Part shown: one piece after another, positions 25,400-37,600 of the stretch
Numbering within the stretch: position 1 is the first letter of the stretch
How the letters are laid out: every line of letters starts with the position of its first letter
Origin: Helicoverpa zea
Taxonomy: Eukaryota; Arthropoda; Insecta; Lepidoptera; Noctuidae
Length of the DNA stretch: 64,000 nt
Direction: 5' to 3'
Assembly: GCF_022581195.2 (NCBI RefSeq)
Contig: NC_061454.1
Location: 9,114,001-9,178,000, forward strand
Notes under the pieces: generated by a model
Told to the model about the DNA's origin: nothing
What the model saw: only the letters and a program-made list of their open reading frames with translations
Databases searched by the model: none
Made by a program: the position numbers and the translations under genes

Positions 25400-25640
25400 T
25401 GGTGCGATGTGGGTGTGCGGCGGCATGCGCGGCCCGGCTGCAGACGCGGCAGACAGTGCGGCTCGCGGCGGCGGCGGCGCCTGCGGACGGCGCGGCGGCG
25501 CGGGGCGGGGCGGCGCGGCGGCGCGATGCTGCGCGCCTCTCAGTCGAGACGCGAGGCCCGCCCGCCCTAGCCGCCCGTGCTGCCGCCCGCCCGCCCCGCG
25601 CGCTCGTCACGCGTCGCTCTCCACGATTCGCTCTATCTAG
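25400..25640. promoter_or_regulatory. CpG island upstream of mir-133
   Basis: This is the most CpG-dense block of the window, with runs of GGCGGCGGC and GGGGCGGGGCGG. An initiator-like CTCAGTCGAG lies near 25538. Open frames in several registers reflect base composition. Lying 1.3 kb upstream of mir-133 on its strand, it is a candidate promoter of the mir-133 primary transcript. Confidence 0.45.
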
Positions 25641-26059
25641 GATCGTTAATTACGTCCCTATGCCGGATTCGCATGTGTACTTAATGAATTATCATATTCC
25701 CTAAAATTTTAAGAATTATCTCCTCATAATTTGGGTTTACACGCGCGTATAGTCGTCGAGTATTTTCGAAGCTTTTGGATGGACCGGAAGGGGGGCGGGA
25801 GGGTCGACGGATTCGGAGGGTCGCGGGGCGCAGGGCCCCCTCGCGACGCGGGGTTAGTAGGTTCGCGATGTCGCGTCGTCGTCGGTCGGAATGCATTCGC
25901 GAACGTAGAGCGGCGACCTGAGGTGCCGCCGCGATTCTCACCTGGCCACTCGGGGTCGGTCACCTCTCTTATAAATGAAACTTCAATGAAACATTTCGCT
26001 CCATTTCGGATTTTTTTTTCTGGCTGCAACCTTCAAGCATAGAATTATTTTTGGGTCAA

Positions 26060-26462
26060 ACATGACGAGATGCAAGGTCAACCTGCGAGGTGTCAACGAA
26101 CCCCTCGTCCGGTGCCTACGTCAGGTCGATGACGTCGAAGTTGACAGTCCAAAACTTTTGACACAACAGCAGCACCGCAAAAACGCAATTTATTTCTAAA
26201 CTTATCCTAATCCGAAACTTTAGTGTGTTGTGTGCTCGAAACATAAAGTAACTAACCGGAAGAAAATAAACTAAGTGTCGACATGAAGGACGAAGACGGA
26301 AGTGTGTAACGACTGGCGGCGATCGGAGAGGCCACCGCGTTAACCCTGCCCGAATTAGTGCACCGGACGAGACTAAAATAGCGAGGTGGCGTGTACGGTT
26401 ACATGCGGCGCGTCAATGTCGGCGCGCCGGCACACCGCGTGCTCCTCGGCAGCTCTCGGCGG
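26060..26462 (+). ncRNA. candidate first exon upstream of mir-133
   Basis: A GC-rich block contains an initiator-like CTTTAGTGTG near 26218, short upstream-type frames (ATGAAGGACGAAGACGG at 26283, quickly stopped) and a strong donor GG|GTAAGC with GT at 26463-26464. A 20-codon frame from ATG 26403 runs in phase to that donor. The layout fits a mostly noncoding first exon about 0.5 kb upstream of the mir-133 hairpin. Whether it is transcribed is not shown by sequence. Confidence 0.35.
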
Positions 26463-26879
26463 GTAAGCTTACACTGCGTCTGATTGCAGAGCGAGCTGAG
26501 GCCAGCCCTATATGTGGAGGCGGCGCTGCGGGCCCGCCGCCGCCGCGGCCGCCGCCCGGCGCCGCTCTCCGCGCCGCGCACGCCCTCGCACCTCACTACT
26601 AGCTATTCCTGGAGTCATCTGTTCCACAGTATACGCTAAATTTTACTCTTTTCTAAATATACATAAACTATATAACACACTGATAATATGCGCTTTATGA
26701 GACCGAAATTAGTATTCACTCTATAATTTTCACACGTTCGTTACACTCCTAATATTATATTACAAGAGGCAAGCTGAAGATGTACGTCAATGAGTTTACG
26801 TTTATCACAGGCGAAGAATTTGAGAAACGTGAAACATGCGAAGACTGTTCAAGAGGCCAAGACGTGCGTGAAAGTGTAA

Positions 26880-26965
26880 GCGTTGTTCGCTTTAGCTGGT
26901 TGACTTCGGGTCAAATTGTAATTTTGATATCATTTGGTCCCCTTCAACCAGCTGTAGTTGACATC
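26880..26965 (+). ncRNA. mir-133: pre-microRNA mir-133
   Basis: miR-133 is the muscle microRNA usually paired with miR-1. The 3p arm at 26934-26955 is identical over 22 bases to insect miR-133 (seed TGGTCCC, ending CAACCAGCTGT). The 5p arm (TTTAGCTGGTTGACTTCGGG from 26891) pairs with it across an AT-rich loop at about 26917-26931. It is on the plus strand, antisense to mib1, 18.2 kb downstream of mir-1. The 62-codon frame that crosses it is incidental. Confidence 0.98.
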
Positions 26966-26969
26966 TGAC

Positions 26970-29900
26970 ACTTTCTTAACGCACTGACCGGAGATGAGCT
27001 GCAATAGTCAGAAGCAAACGAAAATCTTCAATTTTTTAATTGATATCGTTTCCATTTTCCTGTACTATTTTCATATGTTGAACTGGTTGTCTGTTATTCT
27101 TTTAATACTTAAAATATTAACCTTAATATTTCAATACTTACATATTAGTTATCAAATCAATTTTTATTAGATTGTAAATAATCTTTATTGGATAAACATG
27201 TATTTCATGTCTATTTGGTTTGTTTCGTGATTAACTAATTGCTTTCAGAGCTCTAGTTCATTCATTTGTTCACGAAAATATAGAGAAACATATGAAAATA
27301 AGTTGTGCAACAGTAGTCCCGAAAGCGTAATTAATTAATTAAAATTTGTGTCATCCCGGCGCCCGCTGCGACACGAGGAAACATGCATTACTTAGTAGAA
27401 AACAACGGCTAATGAGATGTGTTATTGTCGCGGAATAGCTGCACACACGCACGCTGCTGCTCGCTAACATATATTATCAATTAACTCCTTCATATTCCGT
27501 TTAGTCGACATGTTCATTCCTAAATGGCTTGTCTCTCAGCTCATTTTCGTAAGGTTGTTTTAATATTTAAGAACAAGGTTCACAAGGACCCTTGCTTCCT
27601 ATCAGAAATAAACAAAGATTTTTTTTAGATATCTTTAAATTCCAAAGTTTAAGTATTGTAAATCAATTTCTTCATAGTTGTCTATATTTTTGTGCACTGT
27701 AGCTACTCTTGTTTAATTGAGATCATGTAAAAAAGTACAGGCTTATGTAATCATGTCTAACATATAATCTCTGATACGAGATCTCTTTAAAAAGTAAATC
27801 TGTTTAATAATTATATTCATATTTATAACGACCTTCTCGCGATTAAGAACAAAAAAATACAAGTAAAAAATCATACTTCACGCAAGACTTTAACTCATAC
27901 TCATTTCATATAGTATCAAGTCCCAGTATTGCAAAACAATACAATAGGATCAAACGAATATAACATAAAAGACAATGGATTCAGAAATATTGGGGTATCG
28001 AATAAAGAAACATAAAAAGATGGCTTTTAAAAGTTAATGTAACTATGCGTCTCGTGAGTCGTGAGCCGTACCTGAATTTAGTGCGGACGGTTTGATGGCT
28101 TTACAGATTTTTTTATCAAGGGTTACCTTTGGGAAAACAAGCTTTCAGAAGGTAGTGGATAAAGTCGTTTGTGCCTGTGCGGTCATGATATTGATTGAAG
28201 GCAGTAAGGTTTTCGGAGTTTGCACGCAAGGGAAGGATCATAACGCGCAACGCACTTTGATATTATAACGAGATTATTCGAAAACCACTAACGGGTTGCC
28301 ACTTTGAGCACATACCGCATAAATAACACGTATTTATACGATAAGTTAGAAACTACAGCAATAATTGTGTTAATATAGCGTGTCGTGTGTTGAAGTTTGT
28401 AATAACATTTTTTTCTAACAAATGAACAAATTGGCCGTTTTATCACATTTATTGATGCGGATGAAATCGAGGGCCAGTGTTTGTCGTCAATCAACATTCA
28501 CGTAACACATCTTATTAGACAGTTCTTATAATGAAATGCAACTTTCCAATGATATTATATTCTTTTTGGATGATATCATTATGTAGTTCAAGTTTATTGA
28601 ATTAAATGATGTGTAGCTTTTTATGACTTTACATAAAAATGCTTGTACAACGCCCGTAACAGTAGTGTTCACTTAGTATGTAAGCTTGAGTTACTCGATA
28701 ACAACATATCTTTAGAAAAATTGCAAGTATTGTCATAAAACACACAAAACCATTGGATAGTATTCCTCTAATCATTATACTATGCCTATTCGTAATTTAA
28801 TTGTGAAAAGAAGTGAATTGTAGTGTATTTGAAAAATGTTTTTATAACTGATTGTTATAGCCTACGTTAAGTTACTTAGTAAGAAATTAAATCGACCTTT
28901 CTCCTGAAAGTGAATTGTTTTTAATCAAGCATATTTTTTAGTGTGTAGTGTTTTAGCTAAATAATAATCTTATTGCATATCCAATCGTTTAATTGTTCAC
29001 CATAAACCGGTACTGAATATCTGCCTGATATCTTTGATGTTGATATATTTCTAGAGGAGTGTGTCTAAATGAAGCTCGGTTGTTTCAGGATTTACAAGTT
29101 AAAATATCACACAAATGAATATAATTTATTACAATATCTTGATTGATTTTATAAAAATCAAGCTGATTATTATTTCAAACACTTATAATATTAGTATCAT
29201 TTCTGTAGTTTGATCAGATTTTTTTTTCTCACAGACAATGTTTTCATTTAAATAATAAATAAACATCACACGAACTATAAACCATTGCATTTTATATAAA
29301 AGTTAATCTTGCATTAAATGTAAACTATTTAAACGAAGCTAAACTTCTTGAAATTTCAATAACATTCCTGGCTGGTCTACATGATTAGTTTTGTTGGGCT
29401 GGAAAGTGTGACTGCTGAGAGAGGGTGGTGGGGTCGCAAAAACCCCGGAGGCAGTGGCTGCAGCCGCGCCGGCGGGCGCCGCGCCGCTCTGCGGTGCGAC
29501 TTTGTGCCATAAATCAAAAGCACCCGCGGGAACCCTCGCCTCGTATAATGTAAGTATGTATAAAACACTCTATCACAGAAGATAATACAAAGGAATTTTA
29601 AGTAGCCGGGTTAATAGGGATCAAAACGAATTTCAATTGCAGCGTGTGATATAAAACTTGCTGGAATTAAGGTATGGACTATTTATATTTTGAAAGTAGT
29701 TAGCAATTGAATGAAAAAAAAAACAATCCAATTTTTTTGTCATTCACTGCCTGCTTGGCTGCAACACTACACAACACACATCATAAGCATAACATCTCAT
29801 TGTATCACCAATGTTAGCTAAAATGTACTGAAACTATGATTTAGTGGGCTCATGGTAAACTTAGCACAGGAATGTTTGTTTAGTTTGGGGAAAAAAGAAC

Positions 29901-31530
29901 ATTTCGAGTTGTTGCAGGGACATTGGCGTGTTAAGGTGGTGGCGCTTTGCTCGAAATACGGCTTAGAAGGAAATCACCTGGCAGGCCATTAACCTAATTC
30001 ACGGACGCAAAGACAGGGCGGAGACGCGGTTGGCGGCGTAGCACCCGCTTTAATATCGCCGCGCTGCCGGTAATAAGATGGAAATAAGGCGGTGGCAAGA
30101 AACCGGGCCAATCATTGCCGTTCGCAACTTGACACCGACAATGTACATACTTCGATAAGTATAATCCAAGTTCACTTTGGCTTCCATTTAAAAAAGCCAC
30201 CATTAGGTACCCAAAAATATTGAGTGGATATTACGATAGCTTTTTAAAACGTGGTTTACGAATTATGTGATTTAATTGTCGAAAATAATAATAGAGGGAT
30301 TATCAAGAAAAAAGCAAAATCAGTCACAATTTCGCAAAATAATTGAATACGTGTGTGCGACTCCGAGTATTCAGAATATATCGTGCCATAATTATTTTCT
30401 TTTAAGCTCTGAACAATACGAAAGTTTCTAAGACTTAAGACTTTAAGAGCACTCAAAGTATAAAGCTTCATTTCAGTCGGTAAAAGATAAGTATTAAAGA
30501 CTAATTTTAAAGTAGCTGCATTACCAGTTCATTTAAAATTCATGGAATACACGGAGCTGGTTCGATGTTTGACATGGCAAATAAAATTATAATGTAAAGC
30601 AGAAAAGGCAGCGCGCCCTACTGCCCTCGCGTCGAGTGTCCTCCGCGAGAACACAAACTATAACAGGTTTTGCTTTACTCCGTATTTTCTTTGAGTTTTT
30701 GCATTTAGTCGTTTAGTTTTTTCACAGTTTACGTCGGAATTTTACTAGCTAGCTACGAGAAAGAAGTTAGAAAGTTTCTTAATCATTGTTCATTTAAGTT
30801 CACTCTGTTTTCCAGATATCTTTAAGATCCTACCTAAGGAAAAGAAGGAAAAATGCTATCAACTTATAATTTCAAGTTATTTTTAGTTATATCTATTGCC
30901 TCCGAAAATGATTATATCCTCGTTAAACAGCCTCTTATTTTGAATTTAAACATTAAGGTCAAGTGAAATCAAATCATTTATTTAATTAAGGCCTTTACTA
31001 TTACTTATGAATGAGGTATAGTAATGACTTTGTAGTGATTTATATGATAAAATTTGAATCGTATAGAAAGTGCCATGAATTTTCATTTCCGGTGAATTAA
31101 AGCACAATGGCTGGTCTGAATTAAATATTTCAGGTGGTGCGCCGTTCTGGCGAGTTAGTGCCGAGGTTGATGAAACGACATACTCCGCACTCAGCGTCGA
31201 GGGAAAATTTAATTATTGTTCCACGACTACAGCGCCACAGTTGAACACACTTTTAAATGGTGAAGCACATTTCTGTGACATTAAATGAGTTTTCATGTCG
31301 AGTTATTATAATTACATAAAGAGTAGCGGTCGGCTACATTGCTACCGAAATAATTTTTCGACATTACTTAGCTAAGGTCTCTTTAATCAAACCCCTAGCT
31401 TCGCAACGACGTAAACCGCTATTTGCATCCGCTCTGATTAATCTGTAGGTAAGTACGTTTATCGAGAAGTTATAATGTGCTAATAGATAGATATAAGTAA
31501 ATGAACACATATTGTACTTGTAAATCGATC
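26970..31530. other. AT-rich intron with GC islets
   Basis: GC-richer islets lie at 27350-27470 (beside a TAATTAATTAATTAA run), 29440-29530, 29995-30120 and 31130-31260. No coding gene or transposon was recognised. Confidence 0.45.
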
Positions 31531-31532
31531 AG

Positions 31533-31656
31533 CTAATGGCATATGAATGAAGCGGGCGTGGAAGTTGCGGCGGCGGTACACACGCTGGATCTAATGGAAT
31601 TCACTTGTACGCAAACAAGCCGCAGAACGCCCTCGCCCCACCTGAGCGGAGCACAC
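31533..31656 (+). other. exon-like segment with strong donor
   Basis: An AG acceptor-like site at 31531-31532 precedes ATG 31543. A 38-codon open frame (MNEAGVEVAAAVHTLDL...) ends in phase at an excellent donor CAC|GTAAGTAT (GT at 31657-31658). The product is not recognised. It could be an exon of the plus-strand microRNA host transcript or a chance open frame within a GC islet. Confidence 0.25.
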
Positions 31657-31659
31657 GTA

Positions 31660-34600
31660 AGTATCCGCCGAGCCTGCATCACCCCATTTTATTACATTAC
31701 ATGCGTCACCTTTAATGTGTGATTACACACAAATACCTGGCGAAACCAGTTGCCGTTGCTTTTTTCAATTCGACGAAGCCTTTTCAAAACTAATTGAATA
31801 AGGGTGTTTGAAATCACCGGTCAGTTTCGTTGAACCAGCTGGCAGGCCTACTCCAAATATTTAAGGCGTGGAAGCACATCTCATTAAATGAAATCCCTAT
31901 ATCAATTATTTGATATTTACTCACTCGTATCTGATTTCGGTCCAATATCATAGGAGTATTCAGCTTATTCTAGTAAATACATAAAATTCGTACCTGAAAC
32001 AAAAATATATTTTATTAAGTTACGTACAAGTACCTAGTCACATGAAAAAGAAAAATAGAGCAAAAGCTCGTAAGGGAAAATATTCGGCAACCACTGATGT
32101 CCTTTCATATTTCACTATAATGTCGTTATGTTATGTGGTGTCGCAAAGACGAAAGAGACTCTATGTGTGTGTTATATTTCAAACTTACATAAGTATCCAC
32201 TACATAGGGACAGTGATATAGTGTCATAAAAATGTTAAAACGAAACACACAAGACTGGAATAAAGTTAGCCAGCAGGAAAGAATACATACATTTTAATTT
32301 ATTATGCACATGTCCCATTCTAACTTAAATAATGTTTGTTTAAAAATTCAACGTAAAATCTAAATGTTATGTAGAGAGAAGCGAGTGCGAGTCCCGATTT
32401 AGAAAGTCACATGTACTTCTAAATATACAAACACGAGGGATGTAGTACGTGCGGCGCTATGCTGCTCGAGTCGCATAGCTTTGGGTATTATTAGTAAGAC
32501 GTTGAATAATATATCTATGTCGGGAGATACCGAGCAGATTTCTCGAAAAGCCTTAGTTGGCCTTAAACCAGATTGAAGCGCTTAGAATTCCTTACATAAG
32601 CGCTCCGCTATAATATCGGAAAAGAGATCAGAAGTTAATCTATCGGCAACATTCCTCGCGTTTCGCCGGAAGGCAACGCCGCGCCGAGCCGCCCGCCGCC
32701 CGGCCGCTATGGCCCTCGTGCACGCGACCGCGCCCCCATACTAACTAATCGATCCTTTGCTTTGCAACTTAACTATGCACTAAATAAGTATTATCTTAAA
32801 TACCTATTTCCTTTATTAAAAGAATATTTTTGTTACAACAGCAAAATTTTGTAAAAAATCCCGCCAATTAAGTCGTTGCAATTTTGAGATGTGTAGGTGA
32901 CACATTGGTTTCGCTTAAACGGAGTCTTCAGAAAATAATGAGATATAACTGAATCACGTAAAGTATATTTGGTTTAAGTTAATGAAGTGCCTAAAATGCT
33001 CAGTTGAATTATATCTTTATATGTTTCAAATCTAAATGTTTCATTTTCGTTGTAGCTGTTAGAATATAGAAAACAATTCGCTAAAAACATTCTAAAAGCG
33101 CAAAATGACACATCTCAGTTAGCATATTACGAGCTCACACGGCAGGTCCCATTGAACAGAACAATTTGTTTTCAGGAATTAAAATTAGAATTCAATGGTT
33201 GTATAAATAGCTAAGAAGATACTAAGAAAATATAGGTAGAAACAGAACGTCTCGTCCGATCAGGTTAAAAGGGCGTCTGGAGCAAGCTTCAAGCAGCTGT
33301 TAATTCTCACAGCTCTCTCAAACCGACGTTGTTTATTTATCTTTGCGTCTTAGGCTCAACAGTAAAATGCAGAGAGCAACGGCCACCTTTAATCTTACTA
33401 GAACTTAAAAGAACTACACGAGGTAGTTAACTGACTATATGTTATTATGTTACTTTCTACGTTTTCCACGTTTATGTGACCATGTTTACGACTTAACGTT
33501 ATATTCACATCATGTTTAAACATGAAGATGAAAAGGAAATATTTGATTCGAATATGTAATTGTCCATTTTATATTGGCAAAGGTTTATGTTGGTGGCAAC
33601 TTCTGCAAAACGATAAGAAGTCTCAAGATTGAATGTGGAGAATGTTGCTAGCGACTAGAATGCTTCCTGCATTCTAGTATTTTGATTCTTTATTATTATT
33701 TTGTAGCTGTTTTCGATAGGATGATACTACTTCACATACTTTATGTTATAGAAACAGAGGTTAAAATGTATATTTTTTGTGCATACAATCAATTACAAAA
33801 GAATTGCGTTCGAATGTTCCTTTATCAGCTATCGTACGTTAAATAAAGTTTCACTTTTCTCCAAGCTGAGATAACGAACAAATGGTACAGGGGTAGGCAC
33901 CAGGCGTGTTTTTGAAAACTTGACATTCGTTGCTGTTGTAAAAATATAATGGTGGAACTTGTGTTTTACGAGCGCTAGAACTCCCGATGACGAAAACGGG
34001 AGTTAGCGTGTGAGCGTGTTGCCAGAATACTTGAATAATAATTAGGTTGTCGGTTGTTTAACATTTCTTTCTGTTATTTTTGTGACCTTCAGACAAATGT
34101 ATTTAAAGAAGTTCGGTCATAATCGTATCAACGTTTATCATTTGCTAATATCGGACCGAGTAAATAGCGTGGCTGTAGCTTTACTGTTATATGATTCGAG
34201 TGTCTATGTGTAAAGTATATGTTGGGGCGGTATTGCGGTAGAGGAAATAGATTCTTTAGTCACATTTATGGCTAATATATTCATGAAAATATCACAAAAA
34301 TATTTGAGCGTAGTCCCGTCTGCTCGGTTATGAGTGTGGCATAGACAAACATACTCGAGTCCGTATCAAGTTCTCACTGAGACAAGGTCTTCTTCCACTC
34401 TTTATGTCTTTGTGGAAGAATTTCTTCTAATGACTAGTTACTTACAAGTAGGTTCTCGCTTTCTTGATACATAGTTTTATCGGCAGATTAAAAAAAATAT
34501 ATAGACAAGTTTTATCGCACGTAAAAGCGGTGAATTTTATTTCATTTCTGTGTATGTCAGAACCTAATATTTCTACAGTAAACCGAAGTGAAAGATGTCA

Positions 34601-37600
34601 AAAGGAGTATCTATTTAGAATCCAACAGTGTGAAAGATTTTGGAACCGTACGAGGAGAGTAGCAAAGCGAAATAAAATAGCAAGCGAACAGAGTGCACGT
34701 CACGGACACGCGGCGGGTGGCGCACGCGACGCGCCGCGCAATTTCCGCTTCGCTATCAGATGCGACGCTCGCGCCGGTCCGCGCCGCCCGCACTTGCCAC
34801 CATGTGAACTCAACCGAGAACGTGAAACAGGGTGGTGGCTACACGATGTTGCATTCTCCACTGAATGAAAAACCATTGATGCTGTGAATTTCCCGAAATG
34901 CTTTCTGAAATATTGCTGAAGATTGTTTCTATTTATTTACAATTATATTATGTATCTCACATCACATAAAATGCAAGTAGGTACGGATATAACATAATGC
35001 TTCAATTATGTCACAATTTAATTTCTAATATTCTGTGCCCGTAAGTGATGAGAAACAGGTGTATGCCAGTTGATTTGAAATGAAATACCTTAAGACTGTT
35101 GTGTAATCTTTCCCTAAAAATACGTTTCAAACATGCTATTGATGTTAATGTGCACGGTTCACTAGGTCCGGTAGCTCTTTTTATTTGGGTGTGCCCCTTT
35201 CTTGGCGAGCTCGGAATGGATTTAATAATTATGGGGCAAAGAAGCGAAGCGTGTGGGGTCTCGACGGAAGGATGGAGTGAGGCAGGGTGCGATTAAATCG
35301 CAGGCGTTTCGGCATGTAACAGGAAGTGGGTCAAGCGGCGCCGCCCGAGCTATTTATTGCGTTTCCGACGAAATTGCAACCGCTATCTGGGATTTTTTAT
35401 TTAAAGTATCCTTCCTAAGTGCATTTCTTCAAGACACATTTACCTAAAACCACTTGATGTCATTATAAACTTTCAAAATAGTACCGAAACTAATTGTACA
35501 GATTATGTCAGGAGTCGTTAACAAATTCACCGTAGAGATATACATACATTGCGTGTTAGGACCTGAGGGTTATAAAACTGTGAAGATGGAAGTAGGTCGA
35601 GATAAGTTTTGCAAAGCCCATAAAGGTTCGACAAAGGCATACCATTAAAACTTTTTTTATTCGATAACGCCTGCCGTTCAGTCAGGGTAAAGTCTTAGTC
35701 GCTCTGCAATTACAGACAAGTGCCTTTAAATGAACCGAGCTCTCGAGCACGGCGCATCGCTTCGCACCCGACTGCGCCCACTCCGCCGCCTACCCATTTC
35801 CACACTAACTGTGTTAATTTCATTTAAAAGAGTATTTTTGCTTATTACCCGCGTTTATGATTGCGTGTCAATCATTTATCAGTCATTATTATAGGGGTTT
35901 TTCGGGTCTACGTTTATTACAATGGATTCTAACGTAGGTATAGGACACAGAAAACCAGCTTGAGGGAAACACTTGATCTCACTCAGAAAGGTACTATTGT
36001 GTTGATCTTATGGCAGATAATATTTACGTACCTACTGTAAATTCTGTTCAGAAAAAGAAATGTCTTCAGGAAGATTTATTTTTCATGTATTATTCATTCA
36101 CGTGTCCTCGAGCGTTTTCATTTTGACTTGATATTTGGTCGTACGATAATGATATTTGCCATAAACCTGTGACAAGTACAATACATTGGAGTTGTATTTG
36201 CAAATATTGCTATTATTTACCATAAATTATATTTTTCTTTTATTCATAAGTAAAGTTTTTAATAGAAAAAGATTGCATGTTACCTATAGACAAAAAGTAA
36301 AATAAGAACAAAATATTAAATATACTTAATCCTTCTACATTTAGATTTTGAGCTAAAAATAATCATTCTTATTTTATGAATATGTAAGTGGTAATAAGAA
36401 AGGTGGTAGTGATACCAGTGAAAAGTTATGTACAGCAGAATCGTAGGATTTCAATATTTTTTAAGTATCTTATACTGAACTAAATATTGGTTAAGTTAAA
36501 CATAATACTTTATATTGTTAACCGAATGATATTATTAAGGATACGAAAAATAACGAGGCCCTCCTAAAAAAAATGTGTTCTTTGTTATGAACTGATCGCA
36601 GAATCAGAAGCCGTTTACCAAATAAACATTTAATATGTAATGGATATTTATACGATACGGCTCACATGGACACATAAGAAAATATAAAGTATGTTCATAC
36701 ATTGCATTTTAGTAATATGTAGTTGCAATGTAGTGAGTGATATTATTCGACGTAAAAATTTGCCACAATAAAATTACTTTTAAGTATTGCCATATCAATC
36801 TAGTACACTTTTAATTATTGAAAAAAATAAAATAAAATATGATCACAACGAATCAGATCTACACTGAAACGATTTAAAAAATTATAAATACTTCAATCAA
36901 GAAAATGTGTGGTAACCTACAGCTAATGATATGGTCAGGACTACTTCTTATTTCTATGTTTAAATTCTTTAGGAACTAACAGAAAGACTGGACGACTCCG
37001 TCTTTAACATCATTACTAAAATAATTTTGATTTGAGGAATAATATTGTCGACTAAGCACAACTGCATGGGGTCCTTAGGCAAGATTAGTGCAAAATGCGC
37101 GACGGCCTGTGTATCCGAACATATTGATTTTGGAAAGTAGCCAAAAAAACTCCTAGAGCAGGCACGCGTCAACTGCCGCGCTGCCCCTATCCCGAAGTCA
37201 ACCCTTTTACGAATATTAAATTCTGTTTTGCCACTTCGCGATTCCACATTTCCCTGAAAAAATATGATCCGATTCGTAAGGCCTTTGCATTATTCACTGT
37301 TTTCGGCGATGCGCGCTCTCCCGCCGGTGCGGTTGGGAAAACACATGTTAGCTTTACAAGGATTCATGTGTCTGTCTGTAAGTTTGTGGCATTTATCGCA
37401 ATTTTTACTAATACATATTTTTTTTACGACACAAGTAATCTTGTTTTCTTTTTATCTTTGTAACTTACAACACAAAATTCTTAAAAAGATACCCTTGGAG
37501 ATAAATAGATTATGAATTTTCATTTCCGAGTTCAAATTGCTTGAACCTTTAATTACTTTAAGGAAACTTGTACAAACGCGTTCTCGGGGAAGGGTTAATC

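Noticed and set aside
25370..25704. Overlapping Arg/Ala-rich open frames in the CpG island
   Set aside because: Open in several frames on both strands because of base composition; typical of CpG islands, not coding.
26780..26968. 62-codon open frame ending in the mir-133 hairpin
   Set aside because: Its 3' half is the microRNA stem. A microRNA-encoded peptide cannot be excluded, but nothing supports it.
34464..34868. 134-codon frame
   Set aside because: Starts at TTG, has no domain, and its second half is a GC islet read in one of several open registers.
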